A stretch of 64,000 nt of DNA from Arsukibacterium ikkense (lineage in GTDB: Bacteria > Pseudomonadota > Gammaproteobacteria > Enterobacterales > Alteromonadaceae), in the NCBI RefSeq assembly GCF_000987775.1, contig NZ_LAHO01000008.1, positions 1 through 64,000 of the forward strand, read 5' to 3'. The notes beneath the pieces are model-generated. The model did not search any database, was not told the DNA's origin, and saw only the letters and a list, made by a program, of their open reading frames with translations. Shown here piece by piece: positions 1 to 8,544 of this stretch (the stretch's first letter is position 1; each line of letters starts with the position of its first letter). Position numbers and translations under genes: made by a program.

Positions 1-20
1 CTCAGTCGAGTGGGCTTTTT
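1..20 (+). terminator. 3' part of a probable intrinsic terminator of an upstream gene
   Basis: The window opens with CTC-agtc-GAGTGGGC followed by five T. This looks like the loop and descending arm of a hairpin whose ascending arm lies before the window. The upstream gene cannot be seen. Confidence 0.5.
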
Positions 21-113
21 GCATTGTCAGATTTAGTTTTGTGCTAAGGTAGCTAATATTACTCTTGTATGTACGTTTTATATGCACTTGAACCACCTGA
101 AGCGTTTTTTAGC

Positions 114-141
114 TTTACCTTTAAACAGGCTTTTGTATAAT
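114..141 (+). promoter_or_regulatory. promoter of tRNA-Trp (and probably holD-rimI)
   Basis: A perfect -10 hexamer TATAAT lies at 136-141 and a -35-like TTTACC at 114-119, with a 16-base spacer. The GC-rich stretch GACGCC just after the -10 resembles the discriminator of stringently controlled stable-RNA promoters. The tRNA begins 15 bases after the -10. Confidence 0.65.
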
Positions 142-156
142 GACGCCTTCAACGCT

Positions 157-233
157 AGGGGCATAGTTCCAATTGGTAGAACAGCGGTCTCCAAAACCGA
201 TGGTTGGGGGTTCGAATCCCTCTGCCCCTGCCA
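157..233 (+). tRNA. trpT: tRNA-Trp (anticodon CCA)
   Basis: A 77-base cloverleaf. The acceptor stem pairs AGGGGCA with TGCCCCT, the anticodon loop is CTCCAAA with anticodon CCA between CGGT/ACCG stem arms, and the T loop is TTCGAAT. The 3' CCA is genome-encoded at 231-233. The sequence closely resembles E. coli tRNA-Trp as I recall it. The 3' end lies only 12 bases before the holD start codon, so tRNA and holD mRNA are probably separated by tRNA 3' processing. Confidence 0.96.
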
Positions 234-245
234 CTTCTCTTTATT

Positions 246-593
246 ATGAAGATATCAGCAAGCCAAACCCAGTTACTTCGTCAGCTTAATATTAAGCCTT
301 TGCAGGCTCGTGCTGCGTTTTTTCCTGAATTAGTTGTCCAGCCAGAACACTTACCTACAGCAACAGCACAGTTGCTACAGCCGGACGATTGTTTGCTGTG
401 CAACGATATCAAACTCATGTTAGGCCAAACTGCTATCAGCAACTGGCTGCTCGACCCTGCTGCCAACCAATGTGTGCTTACTGACAACGAGAGTGTACTG
501 ATAACCCCTGACCTAACAGCCCTGCAACAAGCTGAACTAAAGCGACAGCTTTGGACGCTGCTGCAACAGCAACTTTCTGACCATGTTGATTAA
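246..593 (+). CDS. holD: DNA polymerase III psi subunit
   Basis: This 115-residue protein matches HolD in its N-terminal LLRQLNI motif and its C-terminal LWTLLQQQL helix. HolD (psi) partners chi (HolC) and links the clamp loader to SSB at the replisome. Its position immediately before rimI, overlapping it by 11 bases, is the E. coli arrangement. I chose ATG at 246; the reading frame stays open upstream only because it runs through the tRNA. No Shine-Dalgarno sequence is visible between the tRNA and the ATG. The family diverges fast, so much of the assignment rests on context. Confidence 0.85.
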   Translation: MKISASQTQLLRQLNIKPLQARAAFFPELVVQPEHLPTATAQLLQPDDCLLCNDIKLMLGQTAISNWLLDPAANQCVLTDNESVLITPDLTALQQAELKRQLWTLLQQQLSDHVD

Positions 594-1032
594 GCCTTTA
601 TCTTTTACCGATATTCCTGCTTTGCTGGCCATTGAGACAGTTGCCAATCGCTATCCATGGACAGAAGGTGTGTTTAAAACCTGCTTCGGTAGCCAGTATT
701 TTAACTTTGGCATATTCGAAAATAACAAACTGTTGGGTTTCTATTTTGGCCAGTTTATTGCGATTGAAAGCCAGCTATTTAATATCTGTGTCAGTACCAG
801 TCAACAAGGTAAAGGGCTTGGGGGTAAGTTGCTTAGCCATTTTATTGCAGAGTCTGAGCAGCGTAACGCAGTAGAGGCCTGGCTGGAAGTCAGGGCCTCA
901 AATCAGTCGGCGATTCATTTATATCAAAAGCACGGTTTCATCGAGGCGGGCCGCCGGCCAAACTACTACAGTAGTGCTACCGGTAAAGAAGATGCGCTAA
1001 TGATGTGTTTACCTCTGCGTTTTACAAACTAA
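583..1032 (+). CDS. rimI: ribosomal protein bS18 N-acetyltransferase RimI (GNAT)
   Basis: RimI acetylates the N-terminal alanine of ribosomal protein S18 using acetyl-CoA. The 149-residue GNAT fold has the acetyl-CoA loop QQGKGLGGKLL (about residues 75-85), the typical segment EVRASNQSAIHLYQKHGF (about 100-117), and the family ending R-x-NYY before the last strand. Length is close to the E. coli protein (148). The start overlaps the end of holD by 11 bases, so the two are probably translationally coupled. Confidence 0.94.
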   Translation: MLIKPLSFTDIPALLAIETVANRYPWTEGVFKTCFGSQYFNFGIFENNKLLGFYFGQFIAIESQLFNICVSTSQQGKGLGGKLLSHFIAESEQRNAVEAWLEVRASNQSAIHLYQKHGFIEAGRRPNYYSSATGKEDALMMCLPLRFTN

Positions 1033-1041
1033 TCCTACGCT

Positions 1042-1069
1042 GTGCCAGCGGCAGTGATGCTGCTATAAT
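1042..1069 (+). promoter_or_regulatory. promoter of prfC
   Basis: TATAAT at 1064-1069 with a GTGCCA -35-like hexamer at 1042-1047 and a 16-base spacer. It lies in the gap between rimI and prfC, 65 bases before the prfC ATG. Confidence 0.55.
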
Positions 1070-1134
1070 CCCCGACAATTATTTTTCATTGCTTTGTCAG
1101 CCACGCAGCTGGTTGTTAACTGATATTGGATACC

Positions 1135-2721
1135 ATGACTAAAGATAAATTTCTGCATGAAATAGACAGCAGACGCACTTTCGCTATTATTAGCCACCCT
1201 GACGCCGGTAAAACTACCATCACTGAAAAGGTATTACTGTTTGGACACCTGATCCAGAAAGCCGGTACGGTGAAAGGTAAAAAGTCTGGCCAGTTTGCGA
1301 CGTCTGACTGGATGGAAATGGAAAAAGAGCGGGGTATCTCTGTTACCACATCGGTTATGCAGTTTCCCTACAACAATTGTCTGGTAAATCTGTTAGATAC
1401 ACCGGGCCACGAAGATTTCTCAGAAGATACCTATCGCACCTTAACCGCAGTAGACTCTTGTTTAATGGTGATTGACGGCGCTAAGGGTGTTGAAGAGCGG
1501 ACCATTAAACTGATGGAGGTCACCCGGCTGCGTGATACTCCAATTATTACCTTTATGAACAAGATGGATCGCGATATTCGTGATCCTGTTGATTTACTTG
1601 ATGAAGTTGAAAGCGTACTGAATATTGCCTGTGCACCTATCACCTGGCCTATAGCGTCAGGCAAAGAATTTAAAGGCGTGTACCATATTCTGCGTGATGA
1701 GGTCGTTCTGTATAAATCCGGTATGGGCCACACCATACAAGAGGTCGATATTATTAAAGGTCTGCATAACCCGGAACTGGATAAACGTATTGGCTACTAT
1801 GCCGCACAGCTGCGTGAGGAAATGGAGTTAGTGCAGGGCGCCAGTAATGACTTTGATCAGGAATTGTTTTTAAAAGGCGAACTTACACCGGTGTTTTTTG
1901 GTACTGCTTTGGGTAACTTTGGTGTTGACCATATGCTCGACGGCCTGACTGAGTGGGCACCCAAGCCACAATCCAGGCTGACTAACACTCGTAAAGTCGA
2001 GCCTACGGAGGCTGGCTTTAGCGGTTTTGTATTTAAAATTCAGGCTAATATGGACCCTAAGCATCGCGACCGGGTCGCTTTTTTACGGATAGTCTCCGGT
2101 AAGTATGAAAAGGGCATGAAAGTAAGGCATGTGCGGATTGGTAAAGATGTGTTGATACCGCAAGCATTAACCTTCCTGGCCGGTGATCGGGAGCATCTGG
2201 ATGAAGCTTACCCGGGCGATATCATCGGTTTGCATAACCATGGCACTATTAAAATTGGTGATACTTTCACTACTGGTGAAGACATGCAGTTTAGTGGTAT
2301 TCCTAACTTTGCCCCAGAGTTATTCCGCCGTATTCGCTTGCGCGACCCATTAAAGCAAAAGCAGTTATTAAAAGGCCTGGTGCAATTATCTGAAGAAGGT
2401 GCAGTACAGGTATTCCGGCCATTGGATACTAACGATTTGATCGTGGGTGCTGTCGGTATACTGCAGTTCGATGTGGTCGTTAGCCGCTTAAAGTCTGAGT
2501 ACAATGTTGACGCTATCTATGAAAGCGTTAACGTCGCAACAGCGCGTTGGGTGTACTGTGATGATGCTAAAGCCTTGCAGGAGTTTCAGAATAAGGCCAG
2601 TTCCAACCTGGCACTGGATGGCGGTGACAACCTGACCTATATCGCGCCGACTATGGTTAACCTGAACCTGGCGACTGAACGCTATCCAAAAATTTCTTTC
2701 CAGAAGACCCGCGAACACTAA
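1135..2721 (+). CDS. prfC: peptide chain release factor 3 (RF3 GTPase)
   Basis: RF3 is the GTPase that recycles RF1 and RF2 from the ribosome after termination. The 528 residues nearly equal E. coli RF3 (529). The G1 motif HPDAGKTT is at residues 21-28, the G3 motif DTPGHEDF near 88-95 and the G4 motif NKMD near 141, followed by EF-Tu-like domain II and the RF3 C-terminal domain. I chose ATG 1135; a TTG nine bases upstream is in frame but less likely. It opens a run prfC-argS-pdxH-tatD with small gaps or overlaps. Confidence 0.97.
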   Translation: MTKDKFLHEIDSRRTFAIISHPDAGKTTITEKVLLFGHLIQKAGTVKGKKSGQFATSDWMEMEKERGISVTTSVMQFPYNNCLVNLLDTPGHEDFSEDTYRTLTAVDSCLMVIDGAKGVEERTIKLMEVTRLRDTPIITFMNKMDRDIRDPVDLLDEVESVLNIACAPITWPIASGKEFKGVYHILRDEVVLYKSGMGHTIQEVDIIKGLHNPELDKRIGYYAAQLREEMELVQGASNDFDQELFLKGELTPVFFGTALGNFGVDHMLDGLTEWAPKPQSRLTNTRKVEPTEAGFSGFVFKIQANMDPKHRDRVAFLRIVSGKYEKGMKVRHVRIGKDVLIPQALTFLAGDREHLDEAYPGDIIGLHNHGTIKIGDTFTTGEDMQFSGIPNFAPELFRRIRLRDPLKQKQLLKGLVQLSEEGAVQVFRPLDTNDLIVGAVGILQFDVVVSRLKSEYNVDAIYESVNVATARWVYCDDAKALQEFQNKASSNLALDGGDNLTYIAPTMVNLNLATERYPKISFQKTREH

Positions 2722-2733
2722 CAGGCTGATGAT

Positions 2734-4473
2734 ATGAATATTAAGCAACTTCTTACTGACAGAACTTTAGCCGCCTTTACTGCGTTAGGTTTACCGCAAG
2801 GTACTAACCCTGCCGTTACTCAAAGTACCCGGCCGGAGTTTGGTGAGTATCAGATTAACGGCGCTATGGGGGCGGCTAAGTTATTAAAAACCAACCCCAG
2901 AGAACTGGCCAGTAAACTGCTGGCCTTGCTGGATCTGAGTGACATAGCTGAAAAAACGGAGATTGCCGGCCCGGGCTTTATCAACGTGTCGTTAAAAGCT
3001 GACTGGCTGGCACAACAGTTAACTCTGGCGGCAACCGATAAGCGCCTAGGTGTGAGTGTGAACGCACAGCCGCAAACGGTAGTAGTAGATTACTCGGCGC
3101 CTAACTTGGCCAAAGAAATGCACGTTGGCCATTTACGCTCAACCATTATTGGCGATGCGGTGGTTCGCACGCTGGAATTCTGGGGCGATAAAGTGATTCG
3201 GCAGAATCACATGGGTGACTGGGGTACTCAGTTCGGTATGCTGATTGCGCATCTGGAAGATAAACTGGCTGCCGGTATCGACTTAGAGCAGGTTGCACTG
3301 GCTGATCTGGAGGACTTTTATCGCGAAGCCAAAAAGCGCTTTGATGATGAGGCCGGCTTTGCCGATAAATCCCGCCAGTACGTTGTTCAGTTGCAAAGCG
3401 GTGATGAACATTGCCAGAAGCTGTGGCAGCTGTTTATTGATACCTCAATTAAACACAGCGATGAAGTGTATCAAAAGCTGAATGTCACGCTGAAGCATGC
3501 CGATATCAAGCCAGAAAGTGCTTACAACAATATGTTGCATGGCATAGTAGATGACTTAAAGCAGCAAAAGCTGGCCGTGGAAAGTATGGGCGCGCTGGTG
3601 GTGTTCTTAACAGAGCTGGCCGATAAGGAAGGTAATCCGTCGCCTTTTATTGTACAGAAAACCGGTGGTGGCTTTTTGTATGCAACTACGGATTTAGCTG
3701 CATGCCAGTATCGCAGCCATGATTTAGCGGCTGATCGGATTATTATTTTTACCGATGCCCGTCAGGCGTTGCATTTTAAACAGGTAGAGTTGGTTTCGCG
3801 TAAAGCCGGTTACCTGCGTGACAGCACCGCTTATGATCATTGCCCCTTTGGTACCATGATGGGTGAAGATGGTAAGCCATTTAAAACCCGCACCGGCGGC
3901 ACCGTAAAGCTGGTCGATTTACTGGATGAGGCGGTAGTACGCGCCAATACGGTATTACAGGATAAAGCGACCGATCTTACGGCAGACGAAATTGCTGATA
4001 TCGCCAATAAAGTTGGTATTGGCGCAGTTAAGTTTGCCGACTTATCGAAAAACCGCACCAGCGACTATATCTTCAGCTGGGATGCCATGCTCAGTTTTGA
4101 AGGCGCAACCGCGCCATATTTGCAGTATGCCTACACCCGGGTGCGCAGTATTTTGCGCAAGGCCGAGGTAACTGATGATTTCAAGGCTGACATCCTGCTG
4201 GCGTCTGCTCAGGAAAAACAGCTGGCAGTTAAATTATTGCGCCTGGAAGAAACGCTGCAGATGGTGATCAAAGATGCACAACCTAATTTGCTGTGCAACT
4301 ATCTGTATGAGCTGGCCAGTTTGTATATGAGCTTTTATGAGGCTTGCCCAATCTTAAAAGAAGGGGTTGAACCAGAGCTGCGAAACAGCCGTTTAATGCT
4401 CAGTATTTTAGCTTCCAAGGTACTGCAGCAAGGCTTGAATTTGCTCGGTATTGAGGTGATGGAGCGTATGTGA
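2734..4473 (+). CDS. argS: arginyl-tRNA synthetase
   Basis: A class I synthetase charging tRNA-Arg. The 579 residues show the N-terminal Add-1 domain, the HIGH-type motif HVGH at residues 130-133, and the segment [17 protein letters not shown] that takes the place of KMSKS in most ArgRS enzymes. The C-terminal anticodon-binding helical domain ends in EVMERM. It starts 12 bases after prfC, and its stop codon overlaps the pdxH start (TGATG). Confidence 0.97.
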   Translation: MNIKQLLTDRTLAAFTALGLPQGTNPAVTQSTRPEFGEYQINGAMGAAKLLKTNPRELASKLLALLDLSDIAEKTEIAGPGFINVSLKADWLAQQLTLAATDKRLGVSVNAQPQTVVVDYSAPNLAKEMHVGHLRSTIIGDAVVRTLEFWGDKVIRQNHMGDWGTQFGMLIAHLEDKLAAGIDLEQVALADLEDFYREAKKRFDDEAGFADKSRQYVVQLQSGDEHCQKLWQLFIDTSIKHSDEVYQKLNVTLKHADIKPESAYNNMLHGIVDDLKQQKLAVESMGALVVFLTELADKEGNPSPFIVQKTGGGFLYATTDLAACQYRSHDLAADRIIIFTDARQALHFKQVELVSRKAGYLRDSTAYDHCPFGTMMGEDGKPFKTRTGGTVKLVDLLDEAVVRANTVLQDKATDLTADEIADIANKVGIGAVKFADLSKNRTSDYIFSWDAMLSFEGATAPYLQYAYTRVRSILRKAEVTDDFKADILLASAQEKQLAVKLLRLEETLQMVIKDAQPNLLCNYLYELASLYMSFYEACPILKEGVEPELRNSRLMLSILASKVLQQGLNLLGIEVMERM

Positions 4474-5111
4474 TGAAAATCGACGATATTCGCCGCAGCT
4501 ACAGTAAAGACAAGCTGGATTTTGACAAGCTGCTTCCGGACCCGATTGCACAGTTTGAGCTGTGGCTAAAAGATGCCATAGCAGCAGAATTGCCAGATCC
4601 GACTGCAATGTGCGTGGCGAGTGTTGATAGCGAAGGCCAGCCGTCACAGCGGCTGGTGTTGTTAAAAGATGTCAACCAGCAAGGCTTTACCTTTTACACT
4701 AATCTGGGTAGCCGCAAGGCCACTGAGCTTAGTGCTAACCCAAAAGTGTGCTTACACTTTCCCTGGCACCCGTTAGAGCGTCAGGTCATTGTCTACGGCA
4801 CAGCAGAGCGCGTTGCCAATGCACAGGTAATGAAGTACTTTTTATCACGGCCCAAAGAAAGCCAGTTAGCTGCCTGGGCCTCAGAGCAAAGCCGGCCGGT
4901 ATCGACCCGCCAGGCATTGCTGCAGAAGTTTGCTGAGATCAAACATAAGTTTGCCCAGGGTGAAGTGCCGCTGCCTTCTTTTTGGGGCGGTTTTTTAGTG
5001 CGGCCACACAAAATAGAATTCTGGCAAGGGGGGGAGCACCGGCTGCATGATCGTTTTATGTATTCAAAACAGGGCGATACGCGCTGGCAAATTGAACGGC
5101 TATGTCCCTGA
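4473..5111 (+). CDS. pdxH: pyridoxamine 5'-phosphate oxidase
   Basis: An FMN-dependent oxidase that converts pyridoxamine or pyridoxine 5'-phosphate to pyridoxal 5'-phosphate. The 212-residue protein (E. coli 218) carries the FMN-binding stretch SQRLVLLKDV, the segment YTNLGSRKA and the C-terminal FWQGGEHRLHDR signature. I chose the ATG within the TGATG overlap with argS; the GTG three bases earlier is an alternative. A run of seven G inside codons at 5028-5034 does not break the frame. Confidence 0.96.
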   Translation: MKIDDIRRSYSKDKLDFDKLLPDPIAQFELWLKDAIAAELPDPTAMCVASVDSEGQPSQRLVLLKDVNQQGFTFYTNLGSRKATELSANPKVCLHFPWHPLERQVIVYGTAERVANAQVMKYFLSRPKESQLAAWASEQSRPVSTRQALLQKFAEIKHKFAQGEVPLPSFWGGFLVRPHKIEFWQGGEHRLHDRFMYSKQGDTRWQIERLCP

Positions 5112-5908
5112 GTTGCAGCGTAACTGGTGCATTCCGGCTGTTTGACAGCCACTGTCATCTCGATTTACCCGAGCTTGCCAGTCAGCAAGCTCAGCACTGG
5201 CAACAGGCGCAAAATGCCGGCGTGGCGGCTTTAGTTATCCCGGCGGTGCAACACGCCGCCTGGCATAATCTGCTGAACTTACACCGAGACCAATCAAGTT
5301 GGCATATCGCCCTGGGTATTCACCCCTGGTGGGCAGCAAAACATAGCCTGGCGGATGTCGAGTGGCTAAATCAACTACTGCAGCAGCATCCAGACGACGT
5401 TTGCGCTATTGGTGAAATAGGTCTGGACTTTGCGTTGGCAGAAGATACTTTTGCCAGACAACAACAGTTGTTTGCAGCACAAATAGCCTTAGCGAAACAG
5501 TACGACAAGCCGGTCATTTTGCATCACCGCAAAAGCCAGCCACAGCTGCTGGCCGAGCTGAAACGACAGCAGTTTTCCGGGGGCGGCATTTTGCATGCAT
5601 TTTCAGGCAGTCAGCAGCAAGCCCGTGCTTTTCTGGAGCTGGGTTTTAAGCTGGGTATTGGCGGCACTATTAGCTATGAACGAGCGCAGAAAACCCGTAA
5701 CACGGTACAAAAACTGCCACTAAGCAGCTTTGTGCTGGAAACAGATGCCCCTGCCATGCCTTTAGCTGGCGCTCAAGGAGAAATAAATACGCCAGCACAA
5801 CTGGCCAGAGTGTTTGAGCTGCTCTGCCAACTCCGTAGTGAGAGTCGTCAACAGGTTGCGGCAGCGCTTTGGCAGAATACAGTGTCGGTATTACGGCTTA
5901 GTGTTTAA
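5102..5908 (+). CDS. TatD-family metal-dependent hydrolase (YjjV-like)
   Basis: A TatD-family TIM-barrel metallohydrolase of 268 residues. Metal ligands are visible as DSHCHLD near residue 15, the glutamate in GEIGLD, the histidines in VILHHRKS and ILHAFSGS, and the aspartate in ETDAP. It resembles E. coli YjjV more than TatD itself in IGIGGTISYERAQKTR-type segments. Family members are described as 3'-5' nucleases; the substrate here is not known. It overlaps the end of pdxH by 10 bases and its 3' end overlaps the converging smp gene by 18 bases. Confidence 0.9.
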   Translation: MSLSCSVTGAFRLFDSHCHLDLPELASQQAQHWQQAQNAGVAALVIPAVQHAAWHNLLNLHRDQSSWHIALGIHPWWAAKHSLADVEWLNQLLQQHPDDVCAIGEIGLDFALAEDTFARQQQLFAAQIALAKQYDKPVILHHRKSQPQLLAELKRQQFSGGGILHAFSGSQQQARAFLELGFKLGIGGTISYERAQKTRNTVQKLPLSSFVLETDAPAMPLAGAQGEINTPAQLARVFELLCQLRSESRQQVAAALWQNTVSVLRLSV

Positions 5909-6481
5909 GCGAAAACTCTGCCGTGAAAAACGTGAAAAGCTTCTGCGTAGTAAATAACCTATCAGTCCGGTAATCAGCAATAACAGTAACAAATGGTGCA
6001 TTAGCTGCCGCCAGCTGGCAAAACTGGGGTTGAGTTTAGTATCAGGCTGCAGGCTTATTTTAATATAACCAAGTAACTGCTGTTTATTACGGATCTCCTG
6101 CACCAGCGGCACGAGTGGTTCGCTGGCAAACTTACCGTACATTAACCGGGCGGCTGCACTGGCTTCAGACCAGCTAATTCTGACACCATTACTGTCGTAG
6201 AAAACGACATCATATAAAAAGGGACTGGCTGCGATACTTTGGGTAAGTTGCTCCAGCCCATCCAGCTGATCGTTTTCAATCAGATAAGCCGCGGCCTGGG
6301 CTAAGGTAAGCAGATTTTCCCGCATCAGTTGCTCAGCCTGAGTTTGCAAAATTTGCAGGCCCTGATTACTGGTTTTTACCCAGCTGTGCAGCACAAACCA
6401 AATACCCACTACCGCGATAGCCAGTTGAATCAGCTTAATATAACTTGAAGTAGTGCTTGGTATTGCGATATTGTTCTGCAT
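5891..6481 (-). CDS. SMP/YtjB-family membrane protein
   Basis: A 196-residue inner membrane protein with an N-terminal membrane segment (about residues 15-33), a periplasmic stretch of about 110 residues (AQAAAYLIENDQLDGL...VVFYDSNGVRISW) and a second membrane segment near residues 162-180. This is the architecture of E. coli YtjB (Smp), whose gene also lies divergent to serB. Molecular function is not established. Its 3' end overlaps tatD on the opposite strand. Confidence 0.83.
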   Translation of the reverse strand: MQNNIAIPSTTSSYIKLIQLAIAVVGIWFVLHSWVKTSNQGLQILQTQAEQLMRENLLTLAQAAAYLIENDQLDGLEQLTQSIAASPFLYDVVFYDSNGVRISWSEASAAARLMYGKFASEPLVPLVQEIRNKQQLLGYIKISLQPDTKLNPSFASWRQLMHHLLLLLLITGLIGYLLRRSFSRFSRQSFRLNTKP

Positions 6482-6531
6482 ATTTGGCTACTAAAACAAA
6501 CTGCTGCTGGCTCGGATGCTTTCAGCATGCC

Positions 6532-7620
6532 ATGGTATTAACTTCAAGTATAGGTTACCCATTGTCGTTTTCTATTTCTGTTACGCCATCACAGCTGAGC
6601 AGTGCCGATATTACAGCACTATTAACTGAGCAATCTGCAGTCTGGCTTCATGCGGATGATACGCAGTTGACCTTGCAGTTTAGCCAGCCAACAGCCCTGT
6701 TAGCTCAGGCAGTGCCGATTGCCCCTATTAAATTCAAGCCTGGCGCGAGTTCTATCCGCTTGTTTGGTAGGGCGATAGATAGCGCACTGTTATATCAACT
6801 TTGCCAACTGTTGCCAGGCGATATTGCCTTGCAGGCTACTTTGTTTAAGCCTCATCCTGCATTGGCCGCAGCAGTAATCATTAAGCTGAGCAGTGCCTTG
6901 ACGGCAGCGCAGCAGCAACATTTACTCAGCTTTGCCAGCTTGCAGCAGCTTGAATTGGTTTATCTTGATAAGCCAGTGTTGTTATCGCAGCCGGGATTGC
7001 TGGTAATGGATATGGATTCTACTGCCATTAGTATCGAATGCATTGATGAAATAGCTGCCCTGGCTGGGGTTGGTCCACAAGTTGCCGCCGTTACTGCCCG
7101 GGCGATGAACGGCGAGCTGGATTTTGCTGCCAGCCTTACCGAACGGGTCGCTGCATTAAAAAACGCGCCGCAATCAATATTACAACAGGTCGTGACGGAT
7201 TTACCTTTGATGCCAGGTTTAACTGAGCTGGTCAGTTACTTGCACCAGATGCAATGGCAGGTGGCCATTGCATCTGGTGGATTTACCTATTTTACTGACG
7301 TGTTAAAGCAGCAACTGGGGCTTAGCGCCACTGTTGCTAACGTGCTGGAAATAGACAATGGCTTATTAACCGGCCGGGTAGTGGGCGATATTGTCGATGC
7401 AAATACTAAGGCCCGGGTGGTTACCGAGTTGGCTGCGCGTTATAACATAGCCGCTGGCCAAACTGTTGCTATTGGTGATGGTGCCAACGATTTACCAATG
7501 TTGAAAACCGCTGCCCTTGGCGTGGCCTTTCATGCCAAGCCCAAAGTACAGGCTGCAGCCTCTGCCAGAATTAACCAGGGTTCATTGTTGCAATTATTGT
7601 ATTTGCTGGACCCGGCATGA
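6532..7620 (+). CDS. serB: phosphoserine phosphatase
   Basis: Catalyses the last step of serine synthesis, dephosphorylation of O-phosphoserine. It is a HAD-superfamily enzyme: the nucleophile motif VMDMDSTA, the SGGF motif and the C-terminal GDGANDLPML are all present, following an N-terminal regulatory region of about 155 residues. The 362 residues exceed the E. coli length (322), mainly at the N terminus. I chose ATG 6532; the longer frame would run into the divergent smp gene. The stop codon overlaps the next ATG (ATGA). Confidence 0.95.
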   Translation: MVLTSSIGYPLSFSISVTPSQLSSADITALLTEQSAVWLHADDTQLTLQFSQPTALLAQAVPIAPIKFKPGASSIRLFGRAIDSALLYQLCQLLPGDIALQATLFKPHPALAAAVIIKLSSALTAAQQQHLLSFASLQQLELVYLDKPVLLSQPGLLVMDMDSTAISIECIDEIAALAGVGPQVAAVTARAMNGELDFAASLTERVAALKNAPQSILQQVVTDLPLMPGLTELVSYLHQMQWQVAIASGGFTYFTDVLKQQLGLSATVANVLEIDNGLLTGRVVGDIVDANTKARVVTELAARYNIAAGQTVAIGDGANDLPMLKTAALGVAFHAKPKVQAAASARINQGSLLQLLYLLDPA

Positions 7621-8516
7621 AACATCAGCAAAGTTCGATGTATGTCGATTTACAGCAGTATCAGCTGCATTTGCGCCGATTAATGCCATTGCAAAATGCA
7701 CTTAGTCCGGTGTTGTTTTTACATGGTGCTATTGAAAATGGCCGTATATTTTACAGCCACTCCGGCAAGGGCTTAGCTTGCTATCTGGCTGATCAGGGGT
7801 TTATGGGGTATTGTGCCGATTTTGCCGGCCGTGGTTTATCGCAACCGAGCCTAAGCAAGGGTTTTGCGCAGAACCAGCATCAGGTTATCACCCGTGATAT
7901 TCCGGCATTAATTGAATTTGTATATCAGCAGCATCAGCAACCACTTACTGTAGTGGCGCACTCCTGGGGTGGCGTTTTACTGGCTGCGTCATTGGCGCGT
8001 TATCCTGAATTAATCAGTAAAGTTCGGGCTAAAGTGTACTTTGGTAGCAAAAGAGTGATCAGTGTGCAAAGCCTGGAGCGGAAAATAAAAATAGACTGGC
8101 TCTGGAACCGGCTGGCGCCGTGGCTTGGTGCTAAATATGGTTATGTACCAGCAAAGAAATGGGGCTTCGGTGCAGATAACGAACCTACAGCCTTTTTGCT
8201 TGATACGATTAGCTGGATTAACGGTGCTCCCTTTGCCGATTTAACTGACGGCTTTGACTACGCTGCTGCCAGCCAACAAACTAACTGGCCTCCGAGCTGG
8301 CATTTTGCAGCAGTAAATGACAAGGTATTGGGCCATCCGGCAGATGTGCAGCAATTTATTAAGGAAACCTGCCAACATCAGGCCAACTATACGTTGCTCG
8401 GCCGTCAATACGGCCATCTGCAGGATTATGACCATATCTCCATGCTGACGCACCCCGCAGCGGGCGATGATCATTTTGCCAAGCTAGGCCATTGGCTGGC
8501 CACAGTCACTAGCTAG
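7617..8516 (+). CDS. alpha/beta-fold hydrolase
   Basis: A 299-residue cytoplasmic hydrolase. An oxyanion-hole segment LFLHGAIENGR is near residues 29-39 and the nucleophile elbow AHSWGG near 115-120; likely acid and histidine come from the FAAVNDKVLGHP and DHISML regions. The DYDHISML end recalls esterases and lipases of this fold. The substrate cannot be read from sequence. The ATGA overlap with serB suggests co-expression. Confidence 0.82.
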   Translation: MKHQQSSMYVDLQQYQLHLRRLMPLQNALSPVLFLHGAIENGRIFYSHSGKGLACYLADQGFMGYCADFAGRGLSQPSLSKGFAQNQHQVITRDIPALIEFVYQQHQQPLTVVAHSWGGVLLAASLARYPELISKVRAKVYFGSKRVISVQSLERKIKIDWLWNRLAPWLGAKYGYVPAKKWGFGADNEPTAFLLDTISWINGAPFADLTDGFDYAAASQQTNWPPSWHFAAVNDKVLGHPADVQQFIKETCQHQANYTLLGRQYGHLQDYDHISMLTHPAAGDDHFAKLGHWLATVTS

Positions 8517-8544
8517 GTAAAACAGGCTTAACAATGTAACAGGC

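Noticed and set aside
204..245. N-terminal extension of holD (TTG 204)
   Set aside because: It reads through the T arm and acceptor of the tRNA; the ATG at 246 gives a normal HolD N terminus.
1431..1736. Long antisense ORFs inside prfC, radA, clpB, the RND permease and others
   Set aside because: They are opposite to well-conserved genes, have no ribosome sites and resemble no protein; they follow from codon bias of the sense strand.
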